Positions 11,771-24,025 of a stretch of DNA of 64,000 nt are shown here, piece after piece; positions within the stretch are counted from its first letter, which is position 1; every line of letters begins with the position of its first letter. The DNA lies in assembly GCA_034359265.1 (NCBI GenBank), contig CP136896.1, positions 10,695,501-10,759,500 on the forward strand, in the 5' to 3' direction. The notes under the pieces were generated by a model that ran no database searches, was not told the DNA's origin, and saw only the letters and a list, made by a program, of their open reading frames with translations. Both the position numbers and the translations under genes were made by a program. This DNA comes from Canna indica. Lineage: Eukaryota > Streptophyta > Magnoliopsida > Zingiberales > Cannaceae.

Positions 11771-12540
11771 TATCTGAACTGTAAAGTTACTATATGAAAC
11801 TCAATTTTACAGTTCAGTTAACTAAAATCGGTTTTATTTGTCACTCCTAAATTGAACTAAAAAGAATACCAAGAAGTTTGGCAACATCTAGAGCGCACAC
11901 ATTGTTGTATTTCTTCTCCATCATAATGAATAACCTGACATGATAATTGATGAAGAAATTCCACAACGTAGAATTTTTTTTGGCAATCATATTCATTCAC
12001 CACCGGATGAATATAGAGTTGACTCAAGTACTCAGTGATAATATATTTCCAATTATATCCATCTACTAATTAAAATTCTTAATGACAAATTAAGTAATAG
12101 TTAAATTATTTTTTTTAAGGAAAGCGACAACTCAAGTCCTATACAACGAGCATCATAATGATGCTAAACAACAAAATTGTCCCTTGCGAACGTAATAGCA
12201 GAGTTTAGTCTCTTCGCCAAAAAGGTGGCATGAGAACATAGAGACAATCATGCAAAGATTGCCTACTATCGAGCTCTCCTAAACATACATTACTGAAGAT
12301 ATAGAGGCACTAAGCATCAAGTTGTGAAAGAATTCAAGAACACGTCGCCAAACTCCAATACCATCACAAAATGGAATGAAGAACTCAGGGGGTTATGTTC
12401 TCCATATTGTTGGGATGGGAATAAGAAGCACAGCAAAAAAAATGATTTTAAAACATTCAAACCATCCCGAAAATAGCGATCAACTTTAGCAATCTTTAAG
12501 GAATTCAATCTACGAGTAGAATGAGAAGATATATCTTATA
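11771..12540. other. No gene recognised; AT-rich
   Basis: There is no coding block, terminal repeat or RNA gene that I can support. The integrase similarity stops near 11.77 kb, so an unseen insertion or deletion joint lies here. Confidence 0.35.
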
Positions 12541-14430
12541 TCGCGGATGATTAGGTTGCTCCTATCCTCGTTTCAACACGTACATGTGCACGTTCTCCAA
12601 GGAATGTCCACACTAGGTGCCTCGCAACCAAGGGGCAGCGAACACCAAGACTTGTTGTGGCTCAACGGAGAGGCAATCTCAACCCCGAAACACACCAAGG
12701 TGAAGTCGGTCCTTCCACCAAGAATCGAGCACCAAAAGAAAGGAAGAGGGCATGAGAAAATCACGGAACGAAAAGGAAGATGAAGGAATACCTCGATGTC
12801 CTTCTTGGACTCCTCCAAGAAGATGAAGGAGATGACACACCCAAGAGGAAGAGACCTTCAATTCAGCTTCACAAACCCGGGGAAGAAGGAACTTGATGGC
12901 CGGCCACCCATGGAGATCAAGATGAGCTCTTTGGAGTCTTTCTCTTCAAGAAGCCTCTCAAGAATCTAATCCTTAACCTTCTCCAAGATGAGTAACCAAT
13001 TTGCTTAACCCCCTCGAAGGATGTTAGGCCATCTATTTATAAGGGGAGTAGGCGGCCACCCATAGTAGACCCCCCCCCCTCTTTAAATCCTCTCCCGAAA
13101 TTTAAAATTCCTGGGTTTGCCTCCAAAACAATAATGCATATTTAATGGATTTATAATCAGTTCGAAATTAATTAATTAACTAAATATAAACTTTAATTTA
13201 TCTTTGTAAATTAAATTCTTATTGATTAGGATTTATCATGTGCCAATCCCTATAATTTAGGGATGCCCTACAAATTAGGGTTACCGAGGAACTCCTTCAT
13301 CGCATATTCGTTCCTATAGGAAACATCTTTCATATCATTTTCGTAAACGAGATCCGTGATCGTGTTGCAGCATGTCCACGCTAGCAGACATATAGTGCCG
13401 CATTCAGACTTTATCTCATAAGGTCCGTTACGAGGTTAGCCTGTTGTGTGTGACCCATTGGGCCCCATACTAAGCCAGTAGTGAGTCGTGCATAACGGAG
13501 AATCAGATCCAATAGAACGACTTTTGTTCGAATCTTACGAGCCACCACTAAACCCCTTTAGTGTGGTCGTGAGAGACTCCACTCACAAGTCAAGATTGAC
13601 GTCTAGCAACGTGTCATGACTACCAGGATAGTGTGAGGTTCAATCTACGGGGATCGAACGATCTTCGGTGATTAGTTACCGTACAACTAAATCCCTCGGT
13701 TACGATGTCCCGAAGTCGGCTAGGGTACGAAAGAAGTGTCAAACCCTAATACCGATTCATATGTATTCCACCTGCCAAGATGTTGTCTCAATAATGAAAC
13801 GTCAGAAAAATCTTCCTGACTTTCATATCTACTTTGGCCAGAGATTCCCGGGTCGACACTTGTAGGGACGCATAGAACATTATCTCCTCCCACTAGAAGT
13901 AATTGATTCCATGTTGGTCGCTCACCTACCTCCATGAATGCTTCCCCATGCCCAGTAATACCCGATATATGATGCTAAGGGCCATGTAGGGATAGAACCA
14001 AAGCAATGGGTCGTCACTCACAAGGTAACCATGACAACCTCAGGTCCAAGGACTACTTGAACCTACTATCATCCGAGGAACATCCTATTGACACTCTTGT
14101 AAGGATTTCATTTTGTGTTCCTCGTGCAGGTTTGTTCAATGAACTCATTCCCTAATTAGCACATGCACTTGTACATTAATGACGGCTCATAGGTAACTGT
14201 GAGATCAGCTACCCCTTCTCGTATAGGGCATGTACTAAATGTACTAGTCTATCCGAAATTATTGATCGCCTAATTGGTGATCCTACGACTAGAAACATTT
14301 AGAACATGAGCATCTGGATTCCAAGTCTCACTGGCATGAACTCATCATGGCCTCGGAATCATTTGTCCCGTGTTCATGGGGTTCACCACAATCTTTATGA
14401 ATAAAGATGCAGCATATGATGAAAATGTTG
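12540..14430 (-). mobile_element. LTR-like non-coding retroelement DNA (unassigned)
   Basis: This moderately GC-rich stretch lacks any long conserved frame. On the minus strand there is a promoter-like CCTTATAAATAGATGG at about 13026-13041. Long blocks with scattered stops on both strands resemble an LTR plus leader of a large non-autonomous retrotransposon. I found no TG...CA pair or duplication, so the limits are only those of the featureless zone. The short frames (12547-12783, 12573-12818, 13668-13865) show no protein motif. Confidence 0.3.
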
Positions 14431-14439
14431 CCTTATTAA

Positions 14440-16540
14440 GTTGATTACCCTTGAATAGTCCCTAAACACATCGACATGTACGTGATTGGCTCAAGAGCAC
14501 TATTCCTTTCACATACTAACTCCCCATGGTGGCATCTATAGAGAGAAATTCTACATGCAATCTCCTTGCAACGACCATTGGTGAAAGTCCACTGCACTTG
14601 AGGTAGTGAGGCTGCCAATCTACACAAATCTACAAAGATAACACCAGTATAGGAGCATTCATGCTACGTCGTTGTACCAACTCTAAAATGAATGAGTTCA
14701 GGCACCTCAATAAGTATTTTTTGGACATGAATAACAAAGGCCAGTCTGATGACTGCCTTGATGGCTAGTACTTTAGGCGAAAGAAGCTCACCATTCAAAT
14801 TAGTGCCACTTGAATATATATCAAGTAAGGAAAGAACCTTTATCATCTCGAAGAACCGCATCATAACTGCAGCTAATCGGAGCATAGTCATCTCGTACTG
14901 CAGTGACATTAAGTTTGCACTATCCCGCCGGCGGAGGAGACCAAAAATGGGCAGGAGAAATATTGTTATAGCCACACCTATTCAATGTAGATGATTACCC
15001 AACCGACATTGAAATCCTTTCCCTGCAAGTCAAAGCAAGTTGCATCGGGGTAGGTATGTCTTCTCCCAAGTGAACCTTATTACGAAGGTCCAAATAGCTT
15101 CCTAGATATGAATGATGGTGAAACATTTTGAAGAAGAAAGCTATCGAAACAAGTACCAAACCTCCAGTGTCCATGAAGAGTGGTTCTGTAGAGGCTCGTT
15201 GAGGTTGCACAAATCTTCTTGCATGAACAAATGCACCACTTCGTTGACGTTGTTACATGAATAGAAAAGACGGTGAAGGGATTCCTCCATGGACTTGCAT
15301 AATAAGCATTGGTTGTTGGCGATAATTCCACGTTGGAGAAGAATGTCCTAAGTCGGCAAAAGGCATCTGCAAAGTTTCCAAACAAATATTCTCACTCTCA
15401 GCTGCACTTGTATGGTCCATATGAAGGACCACAAGGGTTTATGCCACTTGATGTCCTGAACTGAGGTCGAAATTGATTGATTGTTCACGTCAAGCTCCCT
15501 AATTGTGAGGTAAGCTGATCGTACAGTGAAGCTACCATGGCGATCATGAGTCTAGAGTAGGAGTTAGTGGTCGACCATGAGGTAAGTGGGTTCATTTTTA
15601 TAAGAGCGGCACCAACAGAATTAAAAGTATTAGTGAGAATATTTCCGACATTGACATGTGTATGGATTTATCAGTTGTGCAACTCGGGTAACATAAGCAT
15701 TGGCTTGAGAAGAGGTAGACTATCTGAAATTGGCTGCTCTTGGAATCCAAGCATCCGACCATATATTAATCATCTCACCCGAACCCACCCACTGGCATAA
15801 ACCACGTTTGAGCATAGGGATGCTAGACTTGATACTTTTCCAAGTAACAAATTCATTGCTACAGGTTCTTGAATCCAGCATATTGGCAGATGGGAAATAC
15901 TTAGCTTTCAAGGTCTTTGCCGCCGAAGAGTTCAGGTTGCAAAGTAAACACCACCCTTGCTTTGTGAGCATAGCAATATTGAAGGAATGGAGATGTTTGA
16001 AACCCATTCCTCTCATTGATTTTGGCCAACTTAATTTCTCCCAGCTCAGCCAGTTTAGTTTCCTCCAGCCACTTGAATCCCCCACCCGAACTTGGTCATA
16101 ATAACTTCGACAGCTTTGCAGAATTTACTTGGGAATTTGAAGCAAGCCATAGAATAGATTGGGTCTGCTTTCGCTACAACTTTCAATAGAACTTCTTTGC
16201 CACCTTTGGAGAGAACTTCATTCCCACCCGCGTAAGTTATTCTGTATTCAGTTCAATAGCGATCTGATCGGCATTGTTTTGGATCGTCCAACCTGTGTTA
16301 GAATACCCTAATGTCTTTCAGAAAACACTTCAATAGATATTCCCATGTAATGGAGAATTGAAGCCTTGTGTGTTGGGGCCGTTTTGGGGCTAAATAAAAT
16401 GAATGACTTCTCAAAGTTTACACGTTGGCCCAAAGCCAAGCAATAGCGGTTCAAGATCTTGTAAACTCTCTCGTAATTTGAGGTTGTAGCCTTAGTGAAT
16501 ATCAAATTGTCATCAGCAAATAATAATAAGAAAATTAATG
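14440..16540 (-). mobile_element. Second LINE ORF2 relict (RT end, C-terminal region, RNase H)
   Basis: On the minus strand LLFADDNLIFTKA, the RT catalytic box, lies at about 16.52 kb. It is followed by LGQRVNFEKSFILFSPK and HYMGISIEV. At 16.03-15.74 kb come LNWLSWEKLSWPKSMRGM, LLCNLNSSAAKTLKAKYF and INIWSDAWIPR, the LINE segment between RT and RNase H. At 14.83-14.66 kb SPKVLAIKAVIRLAFVI is RNase-H-like, and SLPQVQWTFTNGRC follows at 14.6 kb. Frames are broken repeatedly. The RT domain is cut just before the FADD box, where AT-rich DNA begins, with a MULE starting at 16728. Orientation matches the first LINE relict, but the sequences differ, so it is a separate insertion. Confidence 0.8.
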
Positions 16541-17224
16541 TAATCCCGTGTAGTATTAAATGTAACACAATAATAGGATAATCAATGTATGAAAAATGAA
16601 AATTAATAATTAAACCCAAAATAATAATAGTAATAGAATAATTAATGTACATAAAATGCAAAAATAATACAAGAGAACGTGTCATTGTTAAAAATTCAAT
16701 AACAATGCAATAATTGAATTTGCAATAGGGAAAAGGAAAAAAATTGTCTCTAAAATATTGAAAAGGGTGCAAATTTGTCTCTTAACTATATTTTTGACCA
16801 AAATTGCCCTCGTCGTTACATAATTGATCAATTTTGACTTTTTTCTTAACGGAAGTCCACCTCAGCAAACGAAAGCCAACGTGATAAGTGAAGTTCAGCC
16901 ATATAAGATACCACAGTGGAAAATGACACATGATAATTATATACCGACAATGATAATTTTGGCCCAAAACATATTTAAGGGGTAAATTTGTACCTTTTTT
17001 CGATACTTTAGGGATAAATTTGCATCTTTTTCAATACTTCAGGGGTAAATTTGATCATTTTCCCTTGAATAAAATTTATATGGTGCCCAGCTAACGTGTT
17101 TTATGTCCATTGCACGATTTCTATAAATTTGGCTTTTCTACGTTAGAATATAAATAAATACTTCAGTGAATTTCTTGAGAAATATAGATTTTAAAGATGA
17201 AACAAAAATAATATTCAAAAAATA

Positions 17225-17425
17225 TATCTTAATGAGACCCGAAAGTTCGGGAAAAATCCCGTACCAGTTCAAAATCGGGACAAGACCAGGACAAAATCGG
17301 GATGCTTCATATTTGAGACCGAGACTTGGGGCGCAAGGATGCATATTTGCGTCCCGGCAAAAAAATGGGACGAGACTAGGACATACCAAATCTCGACCCG
17401 TCTCGACCCGAACTCACCTATACTA
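17225..17425. mobile_element. Degenerate hAT-like MITE rich in GGGAC/CCCGA motifs
   Basis: AAATCGGGAC, GGGACGAGAC, GACATACCAAATCTCGACCC and CGACCCGAACTCACCTA occur in this short block. The same series, including GACATACCAAATC followed by GGCCCGTCCC, occurs in the element at 51.8-52.25 kb. It ends CTCACCTA, like the CACCCCTA ends of the hAT-type elements here. No clean duplication was found. Confidence 0.5.
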
Positions 17426-17600
17426 TGTTGATTGTTTTCTTATTATAATGACAAGTGACTAAAGCTGATAATTCATATTTTTGAGTAAATAATTAAGAAA
17501 AAATATCATTCTTACAACACAAAGTATAATTGTCAATCTTATATTTTTTTGATTTTGGTAAATATGATATCAACGTCATTCTTATAGTGTTAAATAGAAT

Positions 17601-18383
17601 GAGCAATTACCCAAAACCATAACTTGGATATGAGATTTTCTTAAATTCATAATATGGATCCGGATTTTTCCGGATCCATAACTAAATGACCAAAGTTCCG
17701 AATTTGCCCTTCATTTCAAAACATGGTTTCTCTTTTACTAATTAAAGACTTTTTAAAAAGTCTTTAAGTGGCTCAAAAATAAAAATATTTTTTTATTATT
17801 CATAATAATAAAAAAGTTCAAAATATTATAGTAGATAAAAATTTATTTTAGTGGCTAATAATATTATTATTTTATTTTTAAAATATTAAAAATATTAAAA
17901 AAAAAATTAAAACTTATGCACCCAAAGACTTTTGCACTAAAAAATAAAAAATAGTAATTTTAACTACTGATAAATTCTTTAGACACTAAAAAAATACTAC
18001 AAAGATTGTTGAAAATTAATTCATGTTGCACTTTACTTAACAAATGTATAATTTAAGCATTTAAATTTTTTTTAAAAATATTTTAAATATTTTAAAAATA
18101 AAATAATAATATTATTAGTCACTAAAATAAATTTTTATCTACTATAATATTTATATGAATTAGTGAAAATATATATATTATGAATAATAAAACAAATATT
18201 TTATTTTGAGCCACTCAAAGATTATTAAAAAAGTCTTTAATTAGTAAAATGGAGAAATTATATTTTAAAATGGAGGACAAATCCGAAACTTTGACCATTG
18301 AATTATGGATTTGGAAAAATCAGGATTCATATTATGGATTTGAGAAAATCTCATATCCAAGTTATGGTTTTGAGTAATTGCTC
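17601..18383. mobile_element. Nested TIR element, MULE-like (copy 1)
   Basis: GAGCAATTACCCAAAACC at 17601 faces its inverted copy GGTTTTGAGTAATTGCTC ending at 18383. Inverted similarity continues inward for about 330 bp on each side (TGAGATTTTCT, TCCATAA, AAGTCTTTAA and ATAAAAATTTATTTTAGT blocks). Flanks AAATAGAAT (17592-17600) and AATTAGAAT (18384-18392) form a 9-bp duplication with one mismatch. There is no coding sequence. It lies wholly inside the 16728-18721 MULE, so it arrived later. Confidence 0.7.
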
Positions 18384-18861
18384 AATTAGAATCATATTAA
18401 TGATAATAATATATAAAAGAAAAATAATTAAGTTTATCCTTAAGTATTGAAAAATGTGCAAATTTGCCCCTTAAATATGTTTTGGGCCAAAATTACCATT
18501 GGCAATACATAATTGTCACATGTCATTTTTCATCGTAGCATCTTATGTGGCCGAGCTTCACTTGTCACGTTAGCTTACGTTTGCTGACGTAGACTTCCGT
18601 TAAGAAAATGGGCAAAATTGATCTAATTATGTAACAACGAGGGCAATTTTAATCAAAAATATAGTTAAGGAATAAATACGCCTTTTTTAATACTCCTGGG
18701 GCAATTGTAGCCCTTTTTTCTGTTGCAATAACTACATGTTTGCGGTGGATTTTGCTAGTAAAATTTGGCTACACAAATTAATTAGTTGTAGAATCGAATT
18801 GACAGCATTAATAAGTTAACTTTGTCACTATTAAATTAATACATTACACAAATTAGTACAA

Positions 18862-19837
18862 GCAATTACCCAAAAGCATAACATAAATTTTAGATTTTTT
18901 CAAATTCATAATATGAATTTGGGATGTTCTCGTATCCATAACGAAGTACCAATGCTTCCAAATTTGCCTTTTATTTTAAAATATGATTCCTCTTTTTATT
19001 ATAATTTTAAAAAAATTAAAAGTCTTTAAGTGACCCAACATAATTATTTATAAAATATATTTTTATTATTTATAATTTTTTTCAGCAATTCATATTAATA
19101 TTATAGTAAATAAAAATTTATTTTAGTGACTAATAATTTTATTATTTTATTTTTAAATCATTTAAAATATTTTTAAAAATATTTAAATACTTAAATTATA
19201 CATTTGTTAAGTAAAATGCAACGTGAATTAATTTTTACAATCATTGTAATATTTTTTTAGTGTCTAAAAATTTATTAGTAGCCAAAATTACTATTTTTTA
19301 ATTTTTTTAATGCAAAAGTCTTTAAGTGCATAAACTATATACTATTTTTATTTATAATAATTTTGCACTAAAAAAATAAAAAATAATAATTTTGACTACT
19401 AATAAGTTCTTTAAACACTAAAAAAAATACTATAATGATCGTTAGAAAATTAATTCATGTTGCATTTTACTTAACAAGTGTATAATTTAAATATTTGAAA
19501 ATATTTGAAAAATATTTTAAATAATTCAAAATAAAATATTATTATTATTAGCCACCAAAATAAATTTTTATCTACTATAATATTAATATGAATTGCTGGA
19601 AAAAAAAATTATGATGAATAAAAAATATTTTATTTTGAGTCATTTAAATACTTTTAAAAAAAAATTAATTATAATAAAAGGAGGAATCGTGTTTAAAATG
19701 AATGGCAAATTTGAAAGTATCGGTATTTAGTTATGGATTGGAAAAATTCTAATCCATATTATAGATTTGGAAAAATTCCAATCTATATTATGGGTTTGGA
19801 AAAATCTGATATTTATGTTATGTTTTGGGTAATTACA
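18862..19837. mobile_element. Related TIR element (copy 2)
   Basis: GCAATTACCCAAAAGCATAA near 18862 faces TTATGTTTTGGGTAATTAC ending near 19837. Internal blocks (GTCTTTAAGTG, AAATTTATTTTAGTG, AAAATGCAACGTGAATTAAT) match copy 1 and repeat in inverted order in the second half. The element is about 980 bp and has no frame of interest. I could not find a matching target duplication. The same terminal sequence type recurs at 19.95 kb (GCAAATACCCAAAATCATAA) in front of the decayed MULE genes. Confidence 0.65.
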
Positions 19838-19949
19838 ATATTACTAGTATAAAATTGAATTGACGAATTAATTGAATATTGAAATGAATTGGCTGTAGAT
19901 TGAAATTTCCTACTATGACTGAAGTCAGGTTGCATTCAGTCAAAAAAAA

Positions 19950-20480
19950 AAAAGCAAATACCCAAAATCATAACTTTCTCTCATCTTTTTCCCAAATCCA
20001 TAATTTTGAATTGGATTTTTCCAAATCCATAACTTTGAATTGGATTTTCCAAAATCCATAACTTTCTCTTGATTTTTCTAGTTTTGCCCCCTGGCTGTTG
20101 GTTTGGACGTTTGCCGACCGGTTCAACAAAATTTGAACCGGTTCAACAGGGTTTAATTAAAAAACTTGGTTCACAAGATTTCTCGCTCTATCTCTCTCTA
20201 CTACATTTTGCCTTTTTACTGATCGATCTTACTTTTTATCTTTTTATCGATCGCGCTTTTGTCTTCCTTTGTCGTCGTTCTCGTCGCCGTTGTCATCACT
20301 TGAATCGCCGGAAGGAAACCGCCGTCCTTTGTTGTCTTCTCCGGCTGAATCCCTGGAAGAAAACCGCGACCCTGTGTTCTCGCATCCCGCACAAAGCCCT
20401 TGAAGCAAACTGCCACCCTGTGTTCTCGCGTCCTCTGTTGCCTCCCAAATCGCTCCAACCGCCGCATCATGTCCTTCAAT
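19950..20480. other. MULE-like terminal sequence and leader of the DUF1985-like gene
   Basis: From about 19955, GCAAATACCCAAAATCATAA and three repeats of a CCAAATCCATAA-like motif resemble the ends of the two neighbouring TIR elements. From 20.1 kb the sequence is more GC-rich and an open frame (20069-20641) runs toward the conserved DUF1985-like block. The first part of that frame has no motif that I recognise. Confidence 0.4.
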
Positions 20481-21690
20481 GGACTTGCTATGTAGACAGA
20501 TTCAGAAGGCTCATCCGACTAGGTTCAGAGCACAATTGGGGCAACCTACAAAGCATTCACATAAGTGCACAAGAGAAAGCTCTCATACAAACCACCCCTT
20601 TTGGAATAATTCCTGAACATAGGAGAATTCCCAATGTCTAGGAATTTGTTTCTCTTAATTATGAAGCAGTGGGTGAAAGACCTAGTTTTTAACTTTAAAG
20701 GAAAGGAGGTGACGTTTTCAAAATCTGACGTGGCTCTCCTCTTAGGCCTGCCTAATCATGGAGAATAAATTCCAACTCCAGAGACAAGTGAAGCCACTTG
20801 CGAGGGCTATATGAAGGCCAAATTTTTTTCGGATGGAGCAACACCTAGTAGGGCACAAATTGAAGACCTAATTATTCAAGTGCATGGCTCCAACAATCCT
20901 CAAGATATAGAGGATTTTTGTCGTTTGTACATTTTATATGTATTTTCCTGTATATTATTTTGTACTCCCGGATATCGTGTACTGGGTTATTTGGGTTATG
21001 TAGATAACCTGAATGACATTAGTAAGTACAATTGGTCCAATTGTATATATTCATTCGTAGCCAGACAAATCCCCTCCATTGGGGAAAGAATCAGATTAGT
21101 AGTTGAATAACAACAAGCTAACCCAGTTGTCACCTACATGTGTGGTTGTGTTATTCTTTTGTTGGTCAGTATGATATTTTTTATGTCAATATTTTGTTTT
21201 ATATTGTTAATAACATGTTTTATGGATTATATTTTCTTTGACATGGTTGGTTTTTTAAACATATTCCTATTTTGGTTCCCAGAGCCATACCAAATAAGCC
21301 CAGATTGTGGAAATGAGTTATTATAAACTGGCGAACAAGGACCCTCGAGTCCAAATGGGAGGCTGTGACCCATTTTGAAGTTGTTGAAAATCTTATTCCT
21401 TCAGCCGAAGAACAACTTTTATTCCGGTCACGCACTAGGGTATGAAGTTACATATTGAAGTTGCATATCTATTCTAGTTCAATAGTATTTTCTCTAATTC
21501 CATACTTTCACCAAACTATGAAATGACTTTTTATTATGTAATTTTTTTCAGACGGCCGAAGATTTGTTGATTGATTTTGTAACGGAATACTGTCAAGAAC
21601 ACATAAATAGATATTTGCGAAGAGAAATGAATGAAAAAATAAGGCAGAAGAAGAAATCACTCCCATGTTTCTGTTTTTTCAATGAAGGAA
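20480..21690 (+). pseudogene. Transposon-borne DUF1985-like gene (plant mobile-element associated), decayed
   Basis: Plus-strand blocks in sequence: CYVDRFRRLIRLGSEHNW and FGIIPEHRRIP at 20.5-20.63 kb; a shifted continuation with VTFSKSDVALLLGLPNHGE near 20.71-20.76 kb; then MKAKFFSDGATPSRAQIE at 20.81 kb, and GYLGYVDNLNDISKYNWS and NCIYSFVARQIPSIGERI at 20.99-21.09 kb. A last exon-like block follows a CAG near 21553 (TAEDLLIDFVTEYCQEHI). This resembles the DUF1985 domain found in plant MULEs, often with a Ulp1-like protease. I do not see the protease catalytic part. Stops and frame shifts show decay. It converges on the transposase gene that ends near 21.74 kb. Confidence 0.5.
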
Positions 21691-21739
21691 AAAATAAGGA
21701 AAAAAATTGAAAAATAAGGAAAAAATCACTCTCATGTTT

Positions 21740-24025
21740 TTGTTTTTTTCAATTTCAGTCACAGCAAATGCCATGGGAAAAGCCTATTTTCTGCATCAAT
21801 AGAAGTTGCAATCATAAGAACACCTGAGTATTTACCTCTCAGATATATTGCATCAATACATAATATAGGACGCATATATTCTCTAAATCCACGCAAGCTT
21901 GCACCAAAAGCCTAGAAGACACGTCGGAAACGGTGGGTCGAGGAACAACTCATCAATTTAACTTTTGATTCAAAGTCATGAATCCTTAATTCCTTAAGAT
22001 ATGCTGACAAATCTTTGTATCATTGATCATAGTCACCACGAACGGAAACGAGAGCAATTTGGAGTGCATTGTATGCTTTCTTATAAGATATACGCACTCC
22101 AAATATCTTTCTTATCTCAGAGATAACGAAACTACTATTGATTTTCTCATTGCCCAAAAGATGCTTCTTTATGTGATTCACAACAAAAGTGGCAGTGCAT
22201 TATCGATGGTTCAAGTTCAGCCTTGCAATAGTATAATTGTGCTCATTGACAAAAGTCACTATTTGAAATTTACCCCTGCCGATTGCTGACAACGTCCAAC
22301 AATAATTGGGCTCATTGCATCCGACTTTGATATAGTGACTATTGCTTTGGGTGCGTCTCAATTCAAAATTTCGCTTGATGCAATAAGTGGTAAAAGCTCT
22401 CCTGAAACTATCTCTATCAGAAAATACCTGAAATTAATACAAGACTGGTATTTATTAGACTGATATCCAATAAATGATAACTGGACTGATATTTTATATA
22501 ATTTTATACTTTCACAAAAGTATGGAATATCTATCAACGAAAACGACTATTAGACAGAATTCAAATATAATCATTACAAATGGTATCTATTAGACTGGTA
22601 TAAAAAAAATGATACATAGAATGATATTTTCTCAAGTTCTATACTTTGGTGAAAGTATGAAATGTCTTATACTGGTATGATTATTGTAGTTTTACATAGG
22701 GTAACATATACAAGTATAAATTATAGACAATATAACTACTATTTCCTCTAGTTGGGTTTTATACAATAAAACTCAACTTCCATACTCTGGAAGTGCAAAA
22801 GTAATGATTTCATACTTTGAGAGAACTCTAGAATTCCAAGAAATAAACCATTAACCAAATTCCACACTTTATCAAAACTATAGAATGTCATTAATACACA
22901 AAAAAACTCAACTTCCATACTCTGGAAGTGCAAAAATAATGATTCCATACTTTGAGAAAACTCTAGAATTCCAAAAAATAAAGCATTAACCAAATTCCAC
23001 ATTTTATCAAAACTATAAAATGTCATTAATACACAGAAAAACTCAACTTCCATACTCTGGAAGTGCAAAAGTAATGATTCCATACTATGAGAAAACTCTA
23101 AAGTTCCAAGAAATAAACTATTAACCAAATTCTACACTTTATCAAAACTATAGAATGTCGTTAATACATAGAAAAACTCAACTTTCATACTCTGAAAGTG
23201 CAAAAGTAATGATTTCATACTTTATCAAAACTTTCAGAAAAGTATGGAAGACACCTTATTATTTTCAAATGAATTACCTGATGTAGATACAATTCTGAAG
23301 TTTGTGAATCATCATCAATTGGATAAACATTCATGGAGTTTACCATGGTGTCATTATCTTCTTCTTCGACTTGAAAATCATGATCCCCTATGTCATACTG
23401 ACCGTCAGTAAAGTCAAAATCAATGCAATTGACATCTTCAAAAGTGAAAACATCATAGGATTCAGAAGGAATGACATCTTCATCATTGTTTACATATGTT
23501 TCAGTCTTCTCATCGCTTGTGTGGATATTCTCCACACCCTCACCTGCTCCATTATTCTCGTACATATGTTCCTCCAATGGAAAATATCTTTCAATTACAT
23601 CACTAGAAGTAAAAATTGAATTTGGAAATTCCTCAATTGCCTCCACTTCTTCTCTTATCATCTCCTCGGCAAGCTCTTTCTCAATGTAGTCATACTCATC
23701 ATCATCAAATGTCAAAGAGAAGTTCAAATCTAAAAATGTTTGGCTTGTATTTTCTTGAGCCTCTTGAGCTAGCTACAATGACAGTGTCAGTTATAGTTGC
23801 AACTTGGTTTGACGCTTGTTGTGTAGAAGTTTGTACATTGGCATATGTATCAGGCACAATAAAGTCATCATTGTCAAGATGTTGCGACCTACAATGATAT
23901 AAGTTGATAATTATTTATTTATCCGTAGTTAGTAATAAGTGAGGATGAATGACATATAATTCAATAACTCACAAGATATTATCAATATCAGAATTTTGCA
24001 CCACAAAACTATGTGCATCAGCCAT
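21740..24025 (-). pseudogene. Mutator-like (MuDR/MULE) transposase, decayed
   Basis: A start ATG at 24025 gives MADAHSFVVQNSDIDNIL followed by a GTGAGT donor. The next exon, after GTAG near 23890, is followed by an acidic region (TFDDDEYDYIEKELAEEM, 23.73-23.22 kb), then a repeat-filled segment. From 22.43 kb come SDRDSFRRAFTTYCIKRN and LRRTQSNSHYIKVGCNEP (the MuDR N-terminal DNA-binding region). GNEKINSSFVISEIRKIFGV follows. CIDAIYLRGKYSGVLMIATS near 21.85-21.80 kb carries the first catalytic Asp of the MULE DDE domain. The frame is broken by stops and at least one shift near 23.77 kb, and the rest of the DDE domain is missing. In the family this enzyme cuts at the TIRs and makes 9-bp duplications. 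The neighbouring non-autonomous elements may have depended on such a source. Confidence 0.7.
22765..23245. repeat. 135-bp tandem repeat, about 3.5 units, in the MULE transposase
   Basis: ACTCAACTTCCATACTCTGG begins at 22771, 22907 and 23041; a diverged form (ACTCAACTTTCATACTCTG) begins at 23176. Spacings are 136, 134 and 135 bp. The minus strand stays open through most of the array (22748-23128) as a 45-residue repeat containing LHFQSMEVEFFCVLMTFYSF. Units differ at only a few positions each. Confidence 0.85.

Larger units (their letters stand above)
16728..18721. mobile_element. Non-autonomous MULE with about 330-bp TIRs and 9-bp duplication
   Basis: The left end starts GGGAAAAGG at 16728. 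The right end, reversed, starts AGAAAAAAGGG at 18721. The two TIRs (about 16728-17060 and 18418-18721) match over their length, sharing ATTGCCCTCGT, CTTAACGGAAGTC, TTTTGGCCCAAAACATATTT and AAGGGG blocks in opposite orientation. Flanks are TTTGCAATA (16719-16727) and GTTGCAATA (18722-18730), a 9-bp duplication with one mismatch, typical of Mutator-like elements. There is no transposase inside. The interior contains a hAT-like remnant and a second, nested TIR element. Confidence 0.75.

Noticed and set aside
22765..23245. The 135-bp repeats as a CRISPR-like array.
   Set aside because: There is no repeat-spacer alternation; the units are contiguous, and the genome is a plant's.
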